In this document: positions 44,717 to 56,200 of the stretch, in pieces
How the letters are laid out: each line of letters starts with the position of its first letter
Position numbering within the stretch: the stretch's first letter is position 1
Assembly: GCA_019163175.1 (NCBI GenBank)
Contig: JAFLKN010000045.1
Coordinates: 23,577-87,576, forward strand
Reading direction: 5' to 3'
DNA length: 64,000 nt
Origin: Prolixibacteraceae bacterium
Lineage (GTDB): Bacteria > Bacteroidota > Bacteroidia > Bacteroidales > Prolixibacteraceae
Translations under genes and position numbers: made by a program
Notes under the pieces: model-generated
The model's input: the letters and a program-made list of their open reading frames with translations, nothing else
Databases searched by the model: none
Told to the model about the DNA's origin: nothing

Positions 44717-47700
44717 ATGGAAAAAATGAATATTTCTAAAATTCAGGAGCAATTCTGGATTTTAAATTTTCTGCACAAGAATAATACTGCCTACAATATA
44801 CCCTCGGTATTTAAAATTGATGGTATTCCAAATCTGGAATATCTACAAAAATCGATTGACGTTTTAATACAAAGACATGAGTTATTAAGAACTATTTTCT
44901 TTCTTGAAAAGGAAAATGTTTTTCAAAAACTTGATGGACTTAGGCATGTTTTAAAAGTAAATGTAATCAATATTCCGACCGCCTTTTCCGGAGTAGATAT
45001 TCCGAAAGAAGTAAGTGAAGAGATTCATTTCCCTTTTGATTTGATGGGGGGAAATTTGTTTCGGGTAACCTTGTTTGCTTTTGAGAATAAGGTGTCGATT
45101 TTGACCATTGTTTTTCATCACATTATTGTTGATCTCCACTCAAAGAAAATGTTTGGAGAAGAGCTCTCTGAAATATACAACTCTTTATGCCAAGGAAAAA
45201 AGGCTGAATTGAGATCAGTTGAACACAGTTATTTCAACTATGTTGAGAATTATACGAGATGGCTCGAATCGCCAAATGCAGAGGAAATGCTCGATTATTG
45301 GCTAAAGGAACTTGAGAATACAAACTTGTCATTAGATCTTCCGACCGACTTTGAAAGACCCAAACAATTGTCCTTAAAAGGAAGATCAGTAAAATTCGCT
45401 ATTGAATCTGATTTCGCCTCAAAAGTAAAAGCATTTTCTGCTGAAAATCTGGTTACTCCATTTGTAATTCTATTAAGTGCCTATGCTTCAATGCTTAGTA
45501 GATTAAGCAATAAGAAACAGGTAATTATTGGAGTACCTATGTCGAACAGGCGTAGAGAAGAAAACAAAAATATTTTTGGTTGTTTTGTCAATATTGTTCC
45601 TATTAAAGTTGATTTTTTAAATAATATATCAGGCCTAGAGGTCATTAAACAGATAAGAGTTGCATTATTTAAAGCTCACCGAAATCAGGAATTGCCTTTA
45701 GTATATCTCATTGACAGGGCTAAATCAAAAATGAAAGATATTAATAACTCAATCTTTCAGACGGGCTTTACATTTGAACCACCAATGACGCTGTCATTAA
45801 ATAATTTAAATGTCACACCATTAATATTCGAACGTGAAGGTTCTCAGTTAGAACTATTTCTGACCATGTTTGAAAATGGAGATTTAATACAGGGATCACT
45901 TGAATATTCCGAAGAATTATTTCTGCAATCAACAGCCATACATTGGAAAGATATATTCATAAATACACTGAAGTCTTTAATTGAACAACCTGAGGCCGAG
46001 ATTGATCAGTTGGAAACATTAACTCTGGAAGATAGGGAAAGTTTAATTGAATGGAATAATACTGATTCTCCTTATGAGAACAGTATTTGTTTGCATACAA
46101 AATTTGAAAAACAGGTTCAGAAAAATCCGAATCAAAATGCCTTATATTTTAAAGACCAAATTCTGACCTATAGCGATTTTAACAAACATGCGAATCGTCT
46201 TGCAAATTACCTTCTCGAAAAAGGGGTAAAAGTTGAAGATAAGATTGGAATCTGCTTGGATCGTTCTTTTGAAATGATGATTGCCATATATGGAACATTA
46301 AAAGCTGGAGCAACATTTGTTCCAATGGATCCAAAATCGCCGAAAGAAAGAATTGCCATGGTAATAAGTGATGCCAGGTTAGACTTTATATTCTCTACAA
46401 AAGAAAAAAGCACTAATCTGCCAGAGGATGGAAACTGCATCTATCTTGATAATATTCTGGAAAGTCCATTGTCAGAAAATGACAAAAATCCTGAAGTTGA
46501 TGTAAAACCACAAAATCTTGCCTATGTGATGTTCACATCAGGGTCAACAGGAAGGCCAAAGGGAGTTATGATTGAGCATCATTCCGTCTTAAATAAGATA
46601 GGTTGGATGCAAAAGCAATATTCTTTGGCACCCGGTGAAAAGCTACTTCAAAAAACACCAATTACCTTCGATGTTTCAATATGGGAGCTGTTCTGGTGGA
46701 TGTTTGAGGGTGGAGAATTAATTCTTCTTCAGCCCGACGGAGAGAAGAATCCAGGAGTTATGGTAAATGAAATTAGAGGAAAGAATCCGACTGCATTAAT
46801 TTTTGTTCCTTCATTATTTTCAACCTTTATCGATTATTTAAAGGTTAGTAATACAACGGATTGTTTGCAGAATGTAAAATGGATTTTCCTTATTGGAGAG
46901 GCTCTTACCCCCGCCTTGGTTAATAGATACAATCAAATCATTGACTGGGATAATTCACCATTACTTGTAAATACTTATGGGCCGACAGAAGCAACGATTG
47001 CTGTTTCGTACTATGAGTGTCCAAAAACACCCGGAATAAAAGATATATACATTGGCAAACCAATTGACAATACAAAATTACTGGTTATAAATAGCAAAAA
47101 TAAAATGCAACCAGTTGGTATTCCAGGTGAATTAATCATTACTGGTGTTAATTTGGCTAGAGGGTATTTAAATTCTCCGGAATTAACAAATGCTAAATTC
47201 TTCGAACTGACAACTCCTGATGGGCAGCAAATAAGAGCCTATAAAACCGGTGATATTGCCAGATGGGAGAAAAATGGAGAGATTTCCTTTACTGGTCGGG
47301 TTGACAATCAAATTAAAATCAGGGGTCATCGTATTGAACTTGGAGATATTGAATCAAAAATTCTTGAACATCCTAATGTAAATGAGACTGCAGTTATTGT
47401 TTCGGAAACAGATCCAGAAAACAAATTTTTGATTGCTTATGTTGTTTCAAAGACGACAGAATTAAATCTGACCTCCAGTATTAACGACTACCTGATTAAA
47501 ACTCTGCCTAACCACATGGTTCCTTCTCATATAGTCGAAATCGAAAGTATGCCTTTGACCACTAGTGGAAAGATTGATCGACGAAGGCTTCCTGTTCCAA
47601 GATATCAGGCATCAACTGAAATTTTAGCGCCAACTTCAAAATATGAGAAACACCTTTCCGAGCTTTGGAAAGATCTGCTGAATATTAGCAGTATTAGTAT

Positions 47701-47938
47701 AACTGATAATTTCTTTGAGCTAGGTGGAAATTCGCTTTTGGCAATTAGATTAATCACTAAAATACAAGACACATTAGGAATTAATCTGGATGTCGTTAAA
47801 ATTATGGAGTATCCTAACATTAAGGTATTTGCAAACTATTTATCCGGAAATCATTCTCAAGAAACAAATAGGAATACGAACCTGGAAAGACGAAAAGAAC
47901 TAAGGCAATCTCGACAATCAAGACAGGACAGATATTAA
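44717..47938 (+). CDS. NRPS-1: condensation-adenylation-thiolation module
   Basis: This 1073-residue protein has a C domain (about 5-430) with H134-H135-I-I-V-D139. The usual Gly after Asp is Leu140. The A domain (about 455-960) has TSGSTGRPKG at 607-616, NTYGPTEAT and catalytic K952. The T domain (about 970-1045) has the carrier serine S1006 in ELGGNSL. The specificity residues, aligned by hand to GrsA, read approximately D,V,W,I,F,I,T,I,A,K, which I cannot match to a known amino acid. A basic C-terminal tail (ERRKELRQSRQSRQDRY) may be a docking segment. No epimerisation or TE domain is present. Confidence 0.9.
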   Translation: MEKMNISKIQEQFWILNFLHKNNTAYNIPSVFKIDGIPNLEYLQKSIDVLIQRHELLRTIFFLEKENVFQKLDGLRHVLKVNVINIPTAFSGVDIPKEVSEEIHFPFDLMGGNLFRVTLFAFENKVSILTIVFHHIIVDLHSKKMFGEELSEIYNSLCQGKKAELRSVEHSYFNYVENYTRWLESPNAEEMLDYWLKELENTNLSLDLPTDFERPKQLSLKGRSVKFAIESDFASKVKAFSAENLVTPFVILLSAYASMLSRLSNKKQVIIGVPMSNRRREENKNIFGCFVNIVPIKVDFLNNISGLEVIKQIRVALFKAHRNQELPLVYLIDRAKSKMKDINNSIFQTGFTFEPPMTLSLNNLNVTPLIFEREGSQLELFLTMFENGDLIQGSLEYSEELFLQSTAIHWKDIFINTLKSLIEQPEAEIDQLETLTLEDRESLIEWNNTDSPYENSICLHTKFEKQVQKNPNQNALYFKDQILTYSDFNKHANRLANYLLEKGVKVEDKIGICLDRSFEMMIAIYGTLKAGATFVPMDPKSPKERIAMVISDARLDFIFSTKEKSTNLPEDGNCIYLDNILESPLSENDKNPEVDVKPQNLAYVMFTSGSTGRPKGVMIEHHSVLNKIGWMQKQYSLAPGEKLLQKTPITFDVSIWELFWWMFEGGELILLQPDGEKNPGVMVNEIRGKNPTALIFVPSLFSTFIDYLKVSNTTDCLQNVKWIFLIGEALTPALVNRYNQIIDWDNSPLLVNTYGPTEATIAVSYYECPKTPGIKDIYIGKPIDNTKLLVINSKNKMQPVGIPGELIITGVNLARGYLNSPELTNAKFFELTTPDGQQIRAYKTGDIARWEKNGEISFTGRVDNQIKIRGHRIELGDIESKILEHPNVNETAVIVSETDPENKFLIAYVVSKTTELNLTSSINDYLIKTLPNHMVPSHIVEIESMPLTTSGKIDRRRLPVPRYQASTEILAPTSKYEKHLSELWKDLLNISSISITDNFFELGGNSLLAIRLITKIQDTLGINLDVVKIMEYPNIKVFANYLSGNHSQETNRNTNLERRKELRQSRQSRQDRY

Positions 47939-47954
47939 ATTTTGAACCCTAATA

Positions 47955-48824
47955 ATGAAGAAACTAATAAAAAGAAATGCTGTACGACTAATTAGTGAAG
48001 CTGGATATTTCATAAAGCCACATATAGAAAACAGAAATGACAGAGAGCATTACATCAAATTATTCGGACTTGAAAGTGTTGAAAAAAGAAGGTTCTACAA
48101 TATAAGTGCTGGCGGACATTTTGACTTTGGATGCGGAATCCATCATCCTTGCTGGACAAATGTAGACATGGATAGAAAATGGAGATTAGCAAAATGCTAC
48201 GACCCTGAACGAGATATTGCACATGATTTACTTACCTGCACCCCTATTCCAATTGAGTCGAATTCCGCAGAGATAGTTCATTCTAGACTTACAATTGAGC
48301 ATATTACTGATGAAGCAGTTTTATTCATGTTTAAGGAAGTAAAACGAATATTAAAAAAAGGTGCTATTTTCAGAGTGCACACTATTAATACAGATTTAGA
48401 TTACAGAGCGTTGAAGAATAATGATCGTGAATTTTTCTTTTGGTTTCGGAACAATCCTTCAATTTCGTTGGAACAAGCATTCTTGGAGCATTTTGCGGCA
48501 AATGCCTCTACTTTAACTCCTGATGGTGCAGAAAATCCGTTTTCAGATGAAGAAATTCGATCAGTACTGGCAACCAAAAAGTATGAGGATGCATTAGACT
48601 ATTTTACTTCTAGATGCCCGGTTGAACTCCAAAATAAATACAGAAACAGGCATATGAATTGGTGGAATCCAGAGAAATTGCATCGAATGCTTTCGATGGC
48701 AGGATTTAAAACAATTTATTTATCACAACCAGAACAAAGCGCTTGCCCTGTTTTAAGAAACGATAACTACTTCGACAACATGACAAACAGAACAATGCTT
48801 TATATGGAAGCAGTGAATGATTAA
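47955..48824 (+). CDS. SAM-dependent methyltransferase (copy 1 of tandem pair)
   Basis: This 289-residue class I methyltransferase has the SAM-binding motif FDFGCGIHH at about 56-64 and an acidic strand NVDMDR. Post-motif IVHSRLTIEHI and FRVHTINTD match the Methyltransf_11-type core. The C-terminal 130 residues are a specific extension with RCPVELQNKYRNRH and NWWNP, probably for substrate recognition. It lies between the two NRPS genes. The next gene is a gap-free paralogue. N-, O- or C-methylation of the carrier-bound peptide or of a sugar are both possible. Confidence 0.75.
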   Translation: MKKLIKRNAVRLISEAGYFIKPHIENRNDREHYIKLFGLESVEKRRFYNISAGGHFDFGCGIHHPCWTNVDMDRKWRLAKCYDPERDIAHDLLTCTPIPIESNSAEIVHSRLTIEHITDEAVLFMFKEVKRILKKGAIFRVHTINTDLDYRALKNNDREFFFWFRNNPSISLEQAFLEHFAANASTLTPDGAENPFSDEEIRSVLATKKYEDALDYFTSRCPVELQNKYRNRHMNWWNPEKLHRMLSMAGFKTIYLSQPEQSACPVLRNDNYFDNMTNRTMLYMEAVND

Positions 48825-48938
48825 ACTGCCCTCACTGACTTAGGAATTCATTTAATGCGATTTTGTATAAAATTCTGTTGAATACAAAACATATAATTTG
48901 AAGAAAATATTTTTCTCAAATTTGTAATAGAATACTAT

Positions 48939-49808
48939 ATGAATGAATTCATTAAGAACAAAACAATTGAATATTTAGGACTTGCAGGTTATTTTATAAA
49001 ACCACTGGTAGCCAAGAAAAACGATACTGATTTGTATATAAAATTATATGGAAAAGATAGTGTCGAGGCCCGAAGATTTTACAACATTAGTGCGGGTGGT
49101 CATTTTGATTTCGGTTGTGGAATTCATCATCCTTGCTGGACAAATATTGATATGGACCGAAATTGGAAATCAGCAAAGTGCTATGATCCGTCGAAGGATA
49201 TAGCTCATGATTTGCTCACCTGTACTCCAATTCCTGTTGAATCCAATTCCGCTGAATTAGTGCATTCCAGATTGAGTATTGAGCACATCACTGATGAAGC
49301 TGCACTTTTCATGTTCACTGAAATTAAACGCATCCTAAAAAAAGATGCAATCTTCCGGGTTCATACTATAAATACAGATATAGATTACCGAGCTTTAAAA
49401 AATAATGATCGCGAATATTTTTTCTGGTTTCAAAATAGCCCCTCAATTTCATTGGAACAAGCATTTCTGGAGCATTTTGCTGCAAGTGCATCGACACTGA
49501 CTCCTGATGGTGCAAAAAATCCAATTTCAGATGAGGAACTACGATCAGTATTTAGTTCACTACCTTATGAAGATGCGCTAGACTACTGTACCGCCAGATG
49601 TCCTGTTGAATTGCAAAATAAATACAGGAACAGACACATCAATTGGTGGAATCCAAACAAACTTCATAAAATGCTTTCGATGGCAGGATTTAAAACAATT
49701 TATCTTTCCGCACCAGAACAAAGTGCTTCTCCTGTTTTAAGAAACGATTTCTACTTTGATAATATGTGCAATCGAGTGATGCTTTACATGGAAGCAGTTA
49801 ATAATTAG
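48939..49808 (+). CDS. SAM-dependent methyltransferase (copy 2 of tandem pair)
   Basis: This 289-residue protein is the same length as the preceding gene product and aligns with it without gaps, with roughly three quarters or more identical positions. The SAM motif FDFGCGIHH and the C-terminal RCPVELQNKYRNRH block are preserved. Differences cluster in the first 40 residues and around 205-220 (SSLPYEDAL). Both copies appear intact, so this is a recent functional duplication, not decay. The two enzymes may act on different carrier-bound substrates. Confidence 0.75.
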   Translation: MNEFIKNKTIEYLGLAGYFIKPLVAKKNDTDLYIKLYGKDSVEARRFYNISAGGHFDFGCGIHHPCWTNIDMDRNWKSAKCYDPSKDIAHDLLTCTPIPVESNSAELVHSRLSIEHITDEAALFMFTEIKRILKKDAIFRVHTINTDIDYRALKNNDREYFFWFQNSPSISLEQAFLEHFAASASTLTPDGAKNPISDEELRSVFSSLPYEDALDYCTARCPVELQNKYRNRHINWWNPNKLHKMLSMAGFKTIYLSAPEQSASPVLRNDFYFDNMCNRVMLYMEAVNN

Positions 49809-50036
49809 CATCAATTTATAAAATTGAATATTGACAATGATTAAAATTACTTTTCATATTATTTTTTCTCCAATTAGCGTAACTTAGCGCTGAAAATGAA
49901 ACTCCTTATTCATATTCCAGAAACTAAAAAGAACAAAAATTATCATCAGTATTTAGATATACATTCAAAAAAGAATTGTAGTAAGGAAGAAAATCATTAA
50001 CTTTAATCTACCCCAAAACTCATCAAAATCAACAAT

Positions 50037-53000
50037 ATGGCTCTGTTATTTACCCCATCAAAAATTCAGGAGCAGTTCTGGCTGGCAACCAGTATGTATC
50101 CGAATAATATTGCATATAATGTTCCCTTAGTATTTATATTGAATGATATTCCTAACCTAAATAGTCTGGAAAAAGCATTAAACCTGCTTATAAAAAACAA
50201 CGAATCGCTTAGAGCTAATTTTGATATTGTTGATGGGCAACTTATACAATCCATAACGAATGATGAAACTGGAGAAATTAAAATTATAGTTGAAAAGAGC
50301 AATTCAAACTTAAATAGAGATGAGATAAATTCACTTATTCAAACAGAATCAGACTATTGCTTTGATCTGAGTAAGTTCCCATTACTTAGAGTAAAACTGA
50401 TCCTTTTTGCTGATTCAAAATCTTTAATAACGATTGTATTTCATCACATTATCATAGATCTAACCTCTAGAGATCTGTTTTGTAGAGATTTATCAACCTA
50501 TTATAATATGCTTCAGTCTGGTCAACCCGTTTTATCAGATGAAACGAAAACTCCATATAAAGAATACATTGAAAGAGAGAATAACTGGCTAACCACTGAT
50601 CAGGGAAAACAAAAATTGGATAACTGGCTGAAGAAATATAATAATCCTACAGAACTTTTAAATTTACCCTTCGACCGGCAAAAAACTATTCGCACAACCC
50701 CAGCAGGAAATCAACAAATTCTAAAAATTGATCATTTGTTAACAGAGCAAATAAAAGGCTTTGTTCAAAAGAATTCTATAACACCGTTTTTATTTCTTTT
50801 TACCTGCTACGCAGTGTTGCTTCATCGTCTAAGTTCTCAGGATAAGATCATAATAAGTGTACCCTTTCCAAATCGGAACAGAGAATCGGATAAATTGGTT
50901 ATTAGCTGCTATGTCAATAATCTGCCAATAACTATTGATTTTTCAGAGAACCTAAATTTTAAGCAATTAATTGATCAAATCAGGAAAGAATTTCTATTTG
51001 TACACCGTAATCAGGAAGTTCCACTTTTGGAAATTATTAATCACCTCACAATTGGGAACGACCGAAGTACAAATCCAATTTTTCAAGTTGGATTTACCCA
51101 GGAACCTCTAGCTAAAATTGATCTAAATGGCATTTTTTCAGAATCTATTTTAGTTGACAGACATGGTGCTCAAATTGAATTATTCCTAAAAATAATAGAT
51201 CTCGAAGAAAGTCTAACTCTTGCTTTTGAATACAACGCAGACCTATTTGATAAAGAAACAATAAAACATTGGTCAGAACTTTATGAACAATTAATTTGCT
51301 CATGTCTCAACCCGGAAACAAAACCTATCGATCAACTTAATATTTTACCTCAGGCAGAAGCTGAACTCATTGAGAATTGGAATCAAACTGTTGTACCTTA
51401 TGAGAAAGATAGCTGTGTTCATCATAAATTGGAACAACTAAGCTTGATTCATCCAGATCTTCCAGCCTTACGATTTAAGACCAAAATATTAAATTACAAT
51501 GAATTAAACGATCATTCCAATAGGTTAGCCAATTACCTCATAGAAAAGGGAATTCAGGTTGAAGATATTGTAGCGATTAGCGTTGAGAGATCATTTGAGA
51601 TGATGATTGGAATATTTGGTATTTTAAAAGCCGGAGCCACTTATCTTCCGCTTGATCCCAAAAATCCTCAAAACAGGATGAATGAATTAATTGACGATGC
51701 AAAACCAAAAATAATTCTTACTGACTCAAAATCAGACACAAACCTACCAGCTTTTCCATCTACAATCTACTTGGATCATATTCTTGAGCATCCTTTTCAT
51801 GGTAATAATTCAAATCCAAACATTAGAGTAAAATCTAACAATCTAGCCTATATAATTTACACATCCGGATCAACCGGAAAGCCTAAAGGAGTGATGATCG
51901 AACATCATTCATTAATGAATAGGCTAAACTGGATGCAAAAACAATTTCCAATTTCTTCTGAGGATGTATTGCTACAAAAAACATCGATTACTTTTGACGT
52001 CTCCGTTTGGGAGCTTTTTTGGTGGTCGTTTAACGGAGCCAGTTTGGCTATACTACCTCCCGGAGCTGAACGTGAACCTCTTAAAATTGTAAGTGAAATA
52101 GCCTTTCATAAAGTTACAGTTATCCATTTTGTTCCTTCTATGTTTTCGGTTTTCATAGATTATCTAAAGGCATCACATACTGTAAATTCAATTTCAGGGT
52201 TGAAATGGATTATTGCAAGCGGTGAGGCATTACAGCCCAAAACAGTCAATGAATTTAATAAACTCCGTGCATACTCAGAACTTCCGGAAGTTATTAATCT
52301 ATATGGCCCAACTGAGGCTACAATTGATGTTTCAATCTACAAATGTTCACAAGCTGATGATATTAAGGAAATTCCAATTGGGAAAACCATTGATAACACA
52401 AAGTTATATATACTGAGCAAAGGTGACAAATTACAACCTTGGGGTGTTCCCGGAGAATTGGTAATTGCCGGGGTTAATTTGGCAAGAGGATATCTGAATA
52501 ACGAAGAACTGACAAACAAAAAATTCCCGTATATTCACCTTAATGAAGGAGGTAATCTGAGAATTTACAGAACCGGAGATTTGGCAAAATGGAATTCAGA
52601 AGGAGATATCATATTTATAGGACGGGTAGATAATCAGATTAAAATTAGAGGATTTAGGATTGAATTAGGCGAAATCGAAGCCAAATTGTTGGAGTTTTCA
52701 AAAATTAAGGAAGCATCTGTAATCTTGCAAAATTCAAATAGTGAAAATCCAGTTTTAAAAGCATTTGTTGTTTTATTTCCTGACGAAAAAACAAAATCTG
52801 AAGACATTAAAAAATATCTTGTAGAAAGACTACCAAATTATATGGTTCCAAATCAGATTTTCATCTTAGAAAAGATGCCAGTTTCTGCTAACGGAAAAAT
52901 TGATCGAAAAATTTTAATGACTTTTGATTCAGGAAAAGAAGAAATAATTAATTCAAATCCATCGGTTATTGAACAAAACCTTAGTAATTTGGTTACTGAA

Positions 53001-53270
53001 TTACTGGGAATAAAAACAGTACGAATTACTGATAACTTTTTTGATCTGGGAGGAAATTCGTTAATGGCAATAAGGTTGACCAGTTTACTTTATGAGCGAT
53101 ATGAGCTTAAACTGGAGGTTGTCAAAATATTCGAATTCCCAACCATCAAAGATTTAGCCGGTTTTTTGTCATCAATTAAAAGTAATTTAAACACAATTTC
53201 ATTGGCAAGTACAGCTAGCCGAAGAGCATTAAAATATGCTCACAAAAGTAATTTAAAGCGTAGAGATTAA
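50037..53270 (+). CDS. NRPS-2: condensation-adenylation-thiolation module, probably serine-specific
   Basis: This 1077-residue protein is a full C-A-T module. The C domain has H136-H137-I-I-I-D141, with Leu142 after it rather than Gly. The A domain has TSGSTGKPKG, the specificity core beginning at D654 (FDVSVWELFW), IHFVPSMFS, IASGEAL, NLYGPTEATIDVS, and a lysine in NGKIDRK. Read by hand against GrsA this gives D,V,W,H,I,S,L,I,D,K, matching the known serine code with one conservative change. The T-domain serine is S1008. A basic C-terminal tail resembles that of NRPS-1 and may dock to the PKS. The A10 lysine and other motifs look intact. Confidence 0.9.
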   Translation: MALLFTPSKIQEQFWLATSMYPNNIAYNVPLVFILNDIPNLNSLEKALNLLIKNNESLRANFDIVDGQLIQSITNDETGEIKIIVEKSNSNLNRDEINSLIQTESDYCFDLSKFPLLRVKLILFADSKSLITIVFHHIIIDLTSRDLFCRDLSTYYNMLQSGQPVLSDETKTPYKEYIERENNWLTTDQGKQKLDNWLKKYNNPTELLNLPFDRQKTIRTTPAGNQQILKIDHLLTEQIKGFVQKNSITPFLFLFTCYAVLLHRLSSQDKIIISVPFPNRNRESDKLVISCYVNNLPITIDFSENLNFKQLIDQIRKEFLFVHRNQEVPLLEIINHLTIGNDRSTNPIFQVGFTQEPLAKIDLNGIFSESILVDRHGAQIELFLKIIDLEESLTLAFEYNADLFDKETIKHWSELYEQLICSCLNPETKPIDQLNILPQAEAELIENWNQTVVPYEKDSCVHHKLEQLSLIHPDLPALRFKTKILNYNELNDHSNRLANYLIEKGIQVEDIVAISVERSFEMMIGIFGILKAGATYLPLDPKNPQNRMNELIDDAKPKIILTDSKSDTNLPAFPSTIYLDHILEHPFHGNNSNPNIRVKSNNLAYIIYTSGSTGKPKGVMIEHHSLMNRLNWMQKQFPISSEDVLLQKTSITFDVSVWELFWWSFNGASLAILPPGAEREPLKIVSEIAFHKVTVIHFVPSMFSVFIDYLKASHTVNSISGLKWIIASGEALQPKTVNEFNKLRAYSELPEVINLYGPTEATIDVSIYKCSQADDIKEIPIGKTIDNTKLYILSKGDKLQPWGVPGELVIAGVNLARGYLNNEELTNKKFPYIHLNEGGNLRIYRTGDLAKWNSEGDIIFIGRVDNQIKIRGFRIELGEIEAKLLEFSKIKEASVILQNSNSENPVLKAFVVLFPDEKTKSEDIKKYLVERLPNYMVPNQIFILEKMPVSANGKIDRKILMTFDSGKEEIINSNPSVIEQNLSNLVTELLGIKTVRITDNFFDLGGNSLMAIRLTSLLYERYELKLEVVKIFEFPTIKDLAGFLSSIKSNLNTISLASTASRRALKYAHKSNLKRRD

Positions 53271-53298
53271 TAGATTATGATTGTTTAAACGCAAAAAT

Positions 53299-56200
53299 AT
53301 GGAATCGAATACTGATGGAATTGCAGTAATTGGAATGGCAGGAAGATTTCCTGGGGCAAAAAACATAGATGAATTTTGGGCAAATTTACTAGAAGGAAAA
53401 GAAACGATTACCTACTTTACTGACGAAGAATTAGCCGAAAAAAATATGGAGTTTGGTAAATTTAAAGATGATCCAAACTACATCAAGGCTAGAGGTATTG
53501 TTGACGACATAGATAAATTTGATGCTGATTTCTTCGGTTACACACCAATGGATGCCAGAACAATGGATCCCCAACATAGGGTATGGCTTGAAACCGCTTG
53601 GAATGCTCTCGAAAATGCTGGATGCGATCCAAATCGCTATAAAGGATCAATCGGAGTCTTCGCAGGAAGTCTGTATAATACCTATTTACTTAATCATGTA
53701 ATACGTGATCAAGAGGCTTTAGAAAAGTATCTACACCTTTATGAAGCAGATTCATTTCAGGTCATGATTAATAACGACAGCAGTTTCCTGGCAACAAAAA
53801 CGGCATATAAGTTAAACCTTAAAGGTCCTGCCATCAATGTGCAGTCGGCTTGTTCTACTTCACTTGTAGCTATTGCTCAAGCTTGTCAAAGTCTATTTAG
53901 TTTTGAATCTGACACCTGTATTGCCGGCGGTGTAAGTCTGTTTTTACCTCAGGAATCGGGATATACCTATCAAAAAGGGGCTATTAATTCACCTGATGGA
54001 CATTGTCGTCCGTTTGATATTAATAGCAATGGAACAATTGCAAGTAATGGCGTGGGCGCAGTGGTGCTGAAACGTTTGGATGATGCATTAGCTGACAATG
54101 ATAATATATATGCAATAATAAAAGGATGGGGAATAAATAACGACGGGAATAAAAAGGTAAGTTATATGGCTCCCAGCGTTGATGGACAAGCTGAAGTGAT
54201 CATGCTAGCCCAAGATATTGCAGATGTTCATCCTGAAGATATAAGCTATATTGAAACACATGGAACTGCAACTCCTTTGGGTGATCCTATTGAAATAGCA
54301 GCCTTATCAAAAGCCTTTAATTCAAAAACAGATAAAAAGCAGTTTTGTGCAATTGGATCTGTAAAAAGCAATATTGGTCATTTGGATACAGCTGCAGGAG
54401 TTACCGGATTTATAAAAACATGCTTGGCTGCCTATCACCGGAAGATTCCAAGCACCATTAATTTCACATCACCAAATCCAAATATTGATTTTGCCAAAAG
54501 TCCATTTTATGTTTTGAATGAAAACATGACATGGAATAGTGAAAAACCACTGATAATGGGAGTAAGCTCCTTTGGTATTGGAGGTACAAATACACATGTG
54601 ATTGTTCAGGAGCCTGAACGTAAAAGCGATTCGATAAAACAGACTGTTAAGCCTCAGCTAGTAGTGCTGTCAGCCAAATCGGAGGCCGCTTTGAATAGAA
54701 AAAAGAAAGAACTTGCTGAATTTTGTGAAGCAAATACTAACACTGATCTTCAGGCTATTGCATTTACTTTACAAACAGGAAGAAGTAAAATGCCTTTCAG
54801 GAGTTTTGGCGTTTTTGAAAAGACTGAAGATCTTTCGACTGTCAGTATGGATGAGAATTTCATGGATTCATTTGGCGTAAATGAAAGTAGATCTTTAGCT
54901 TTTATGTTTCCCGGCCAAGGTGCTCAGTATGTAAATATGGGAAAGAATCTCTATGAAAATGAGCCAGTTTGTAGAGCAATTTTTGATGAATGTTTTTTCA
55001 TTTTCAGAACCGAGACTGGAATAAATCTGAAAGATATTCTTTTTACTGATCAGCCGGGAGATGAATTAGATAAGATATTGGCACAAACCAAATATACACA
55101 GCCCACCCTGTTCATTGTAGAATATGTTGTAGCCAAATATCTGGAGTCTTTTAATATCAAACCAGATGTATTAATTGGTCATAGTATTGGCGAATATGCA
55201 GCAGCTTGCCTTTCCGGAGTATTTTCGATGGCCGATGCTTTAAGAATAGTCATAAAAAGAGGTGAACTAATGCAAAAAATGCCATCAGGCCATATGATGG
55301 TTGTCAAAAGTAATGAGGTTACACTAAACTCGATAAAAAATAATCTCTTTGAACTGGCTGCAATTAATGCGCCTGGATATTGTACCATTTCATTTAAGCC
55401 AGAAAATAAAGAACTAGTTGAAAAAACATTGGCCACAAACAATATCGATAGTATTCCTTTAAATACCTCTCATGCTTTTCATTCTGCCGCATTTGATCCG
55501 ATTTTAGCTGAATTTGCTGAATTTGTCGACCGATTTGAATTGCAAACACCTAAACTCCCATTTATTTCCTGCCTGACAGGGAGCTATGCCAATAGAGAAC
55601 TGGTTGGTAAAGGAAAATATTGGGCAGATCAGTTGAGAAATACTGTTTTATTTGAGAAAGGAATTCGTACGATTTCTGAATCTGGTGATTTTATTTATTT
55701 GGAGGTAGGTCCAAATACACATCTAAATTCTCTTGCAAAAAGAAGTATTGGTGCTGGTGCAAAAAGTCCGGTATTGTTTACATTGGGGAAACCAGAAAAT
55801 GAAAACGAACAGGTCAAAATGATGATATCAGTAGGACAACTTTGGGCTAAAGGTATTGATCCTGATTTTGAAATGCTTCATCATCCTGAAAATCCACAAA
55901 AAATAGTACTACCCTCCTACCCTTTTGAGCAAAAAAAGCATTGGATAGAAAAAGTTGAATTTAAGGGATCAAATATTCAAACAGAACAAATTCAGAGCAA
56001 AGTTCAGAATGGGCAAGAAAATTCAGACTCGCTAGCTGATGAATCGACAACGTCGGGAAATCAAGATACTTTAAGCATTTTAAAACAAATGCTTTGCGAT
56101 TTATCTGGGATAGAACCTATTGAGGTAAAAAATACAATTTCTTTTACCTATTTGGGGCTAGAATCGCTTTTTCTTGCTCAATATGCCCAAGCTATTGAGA

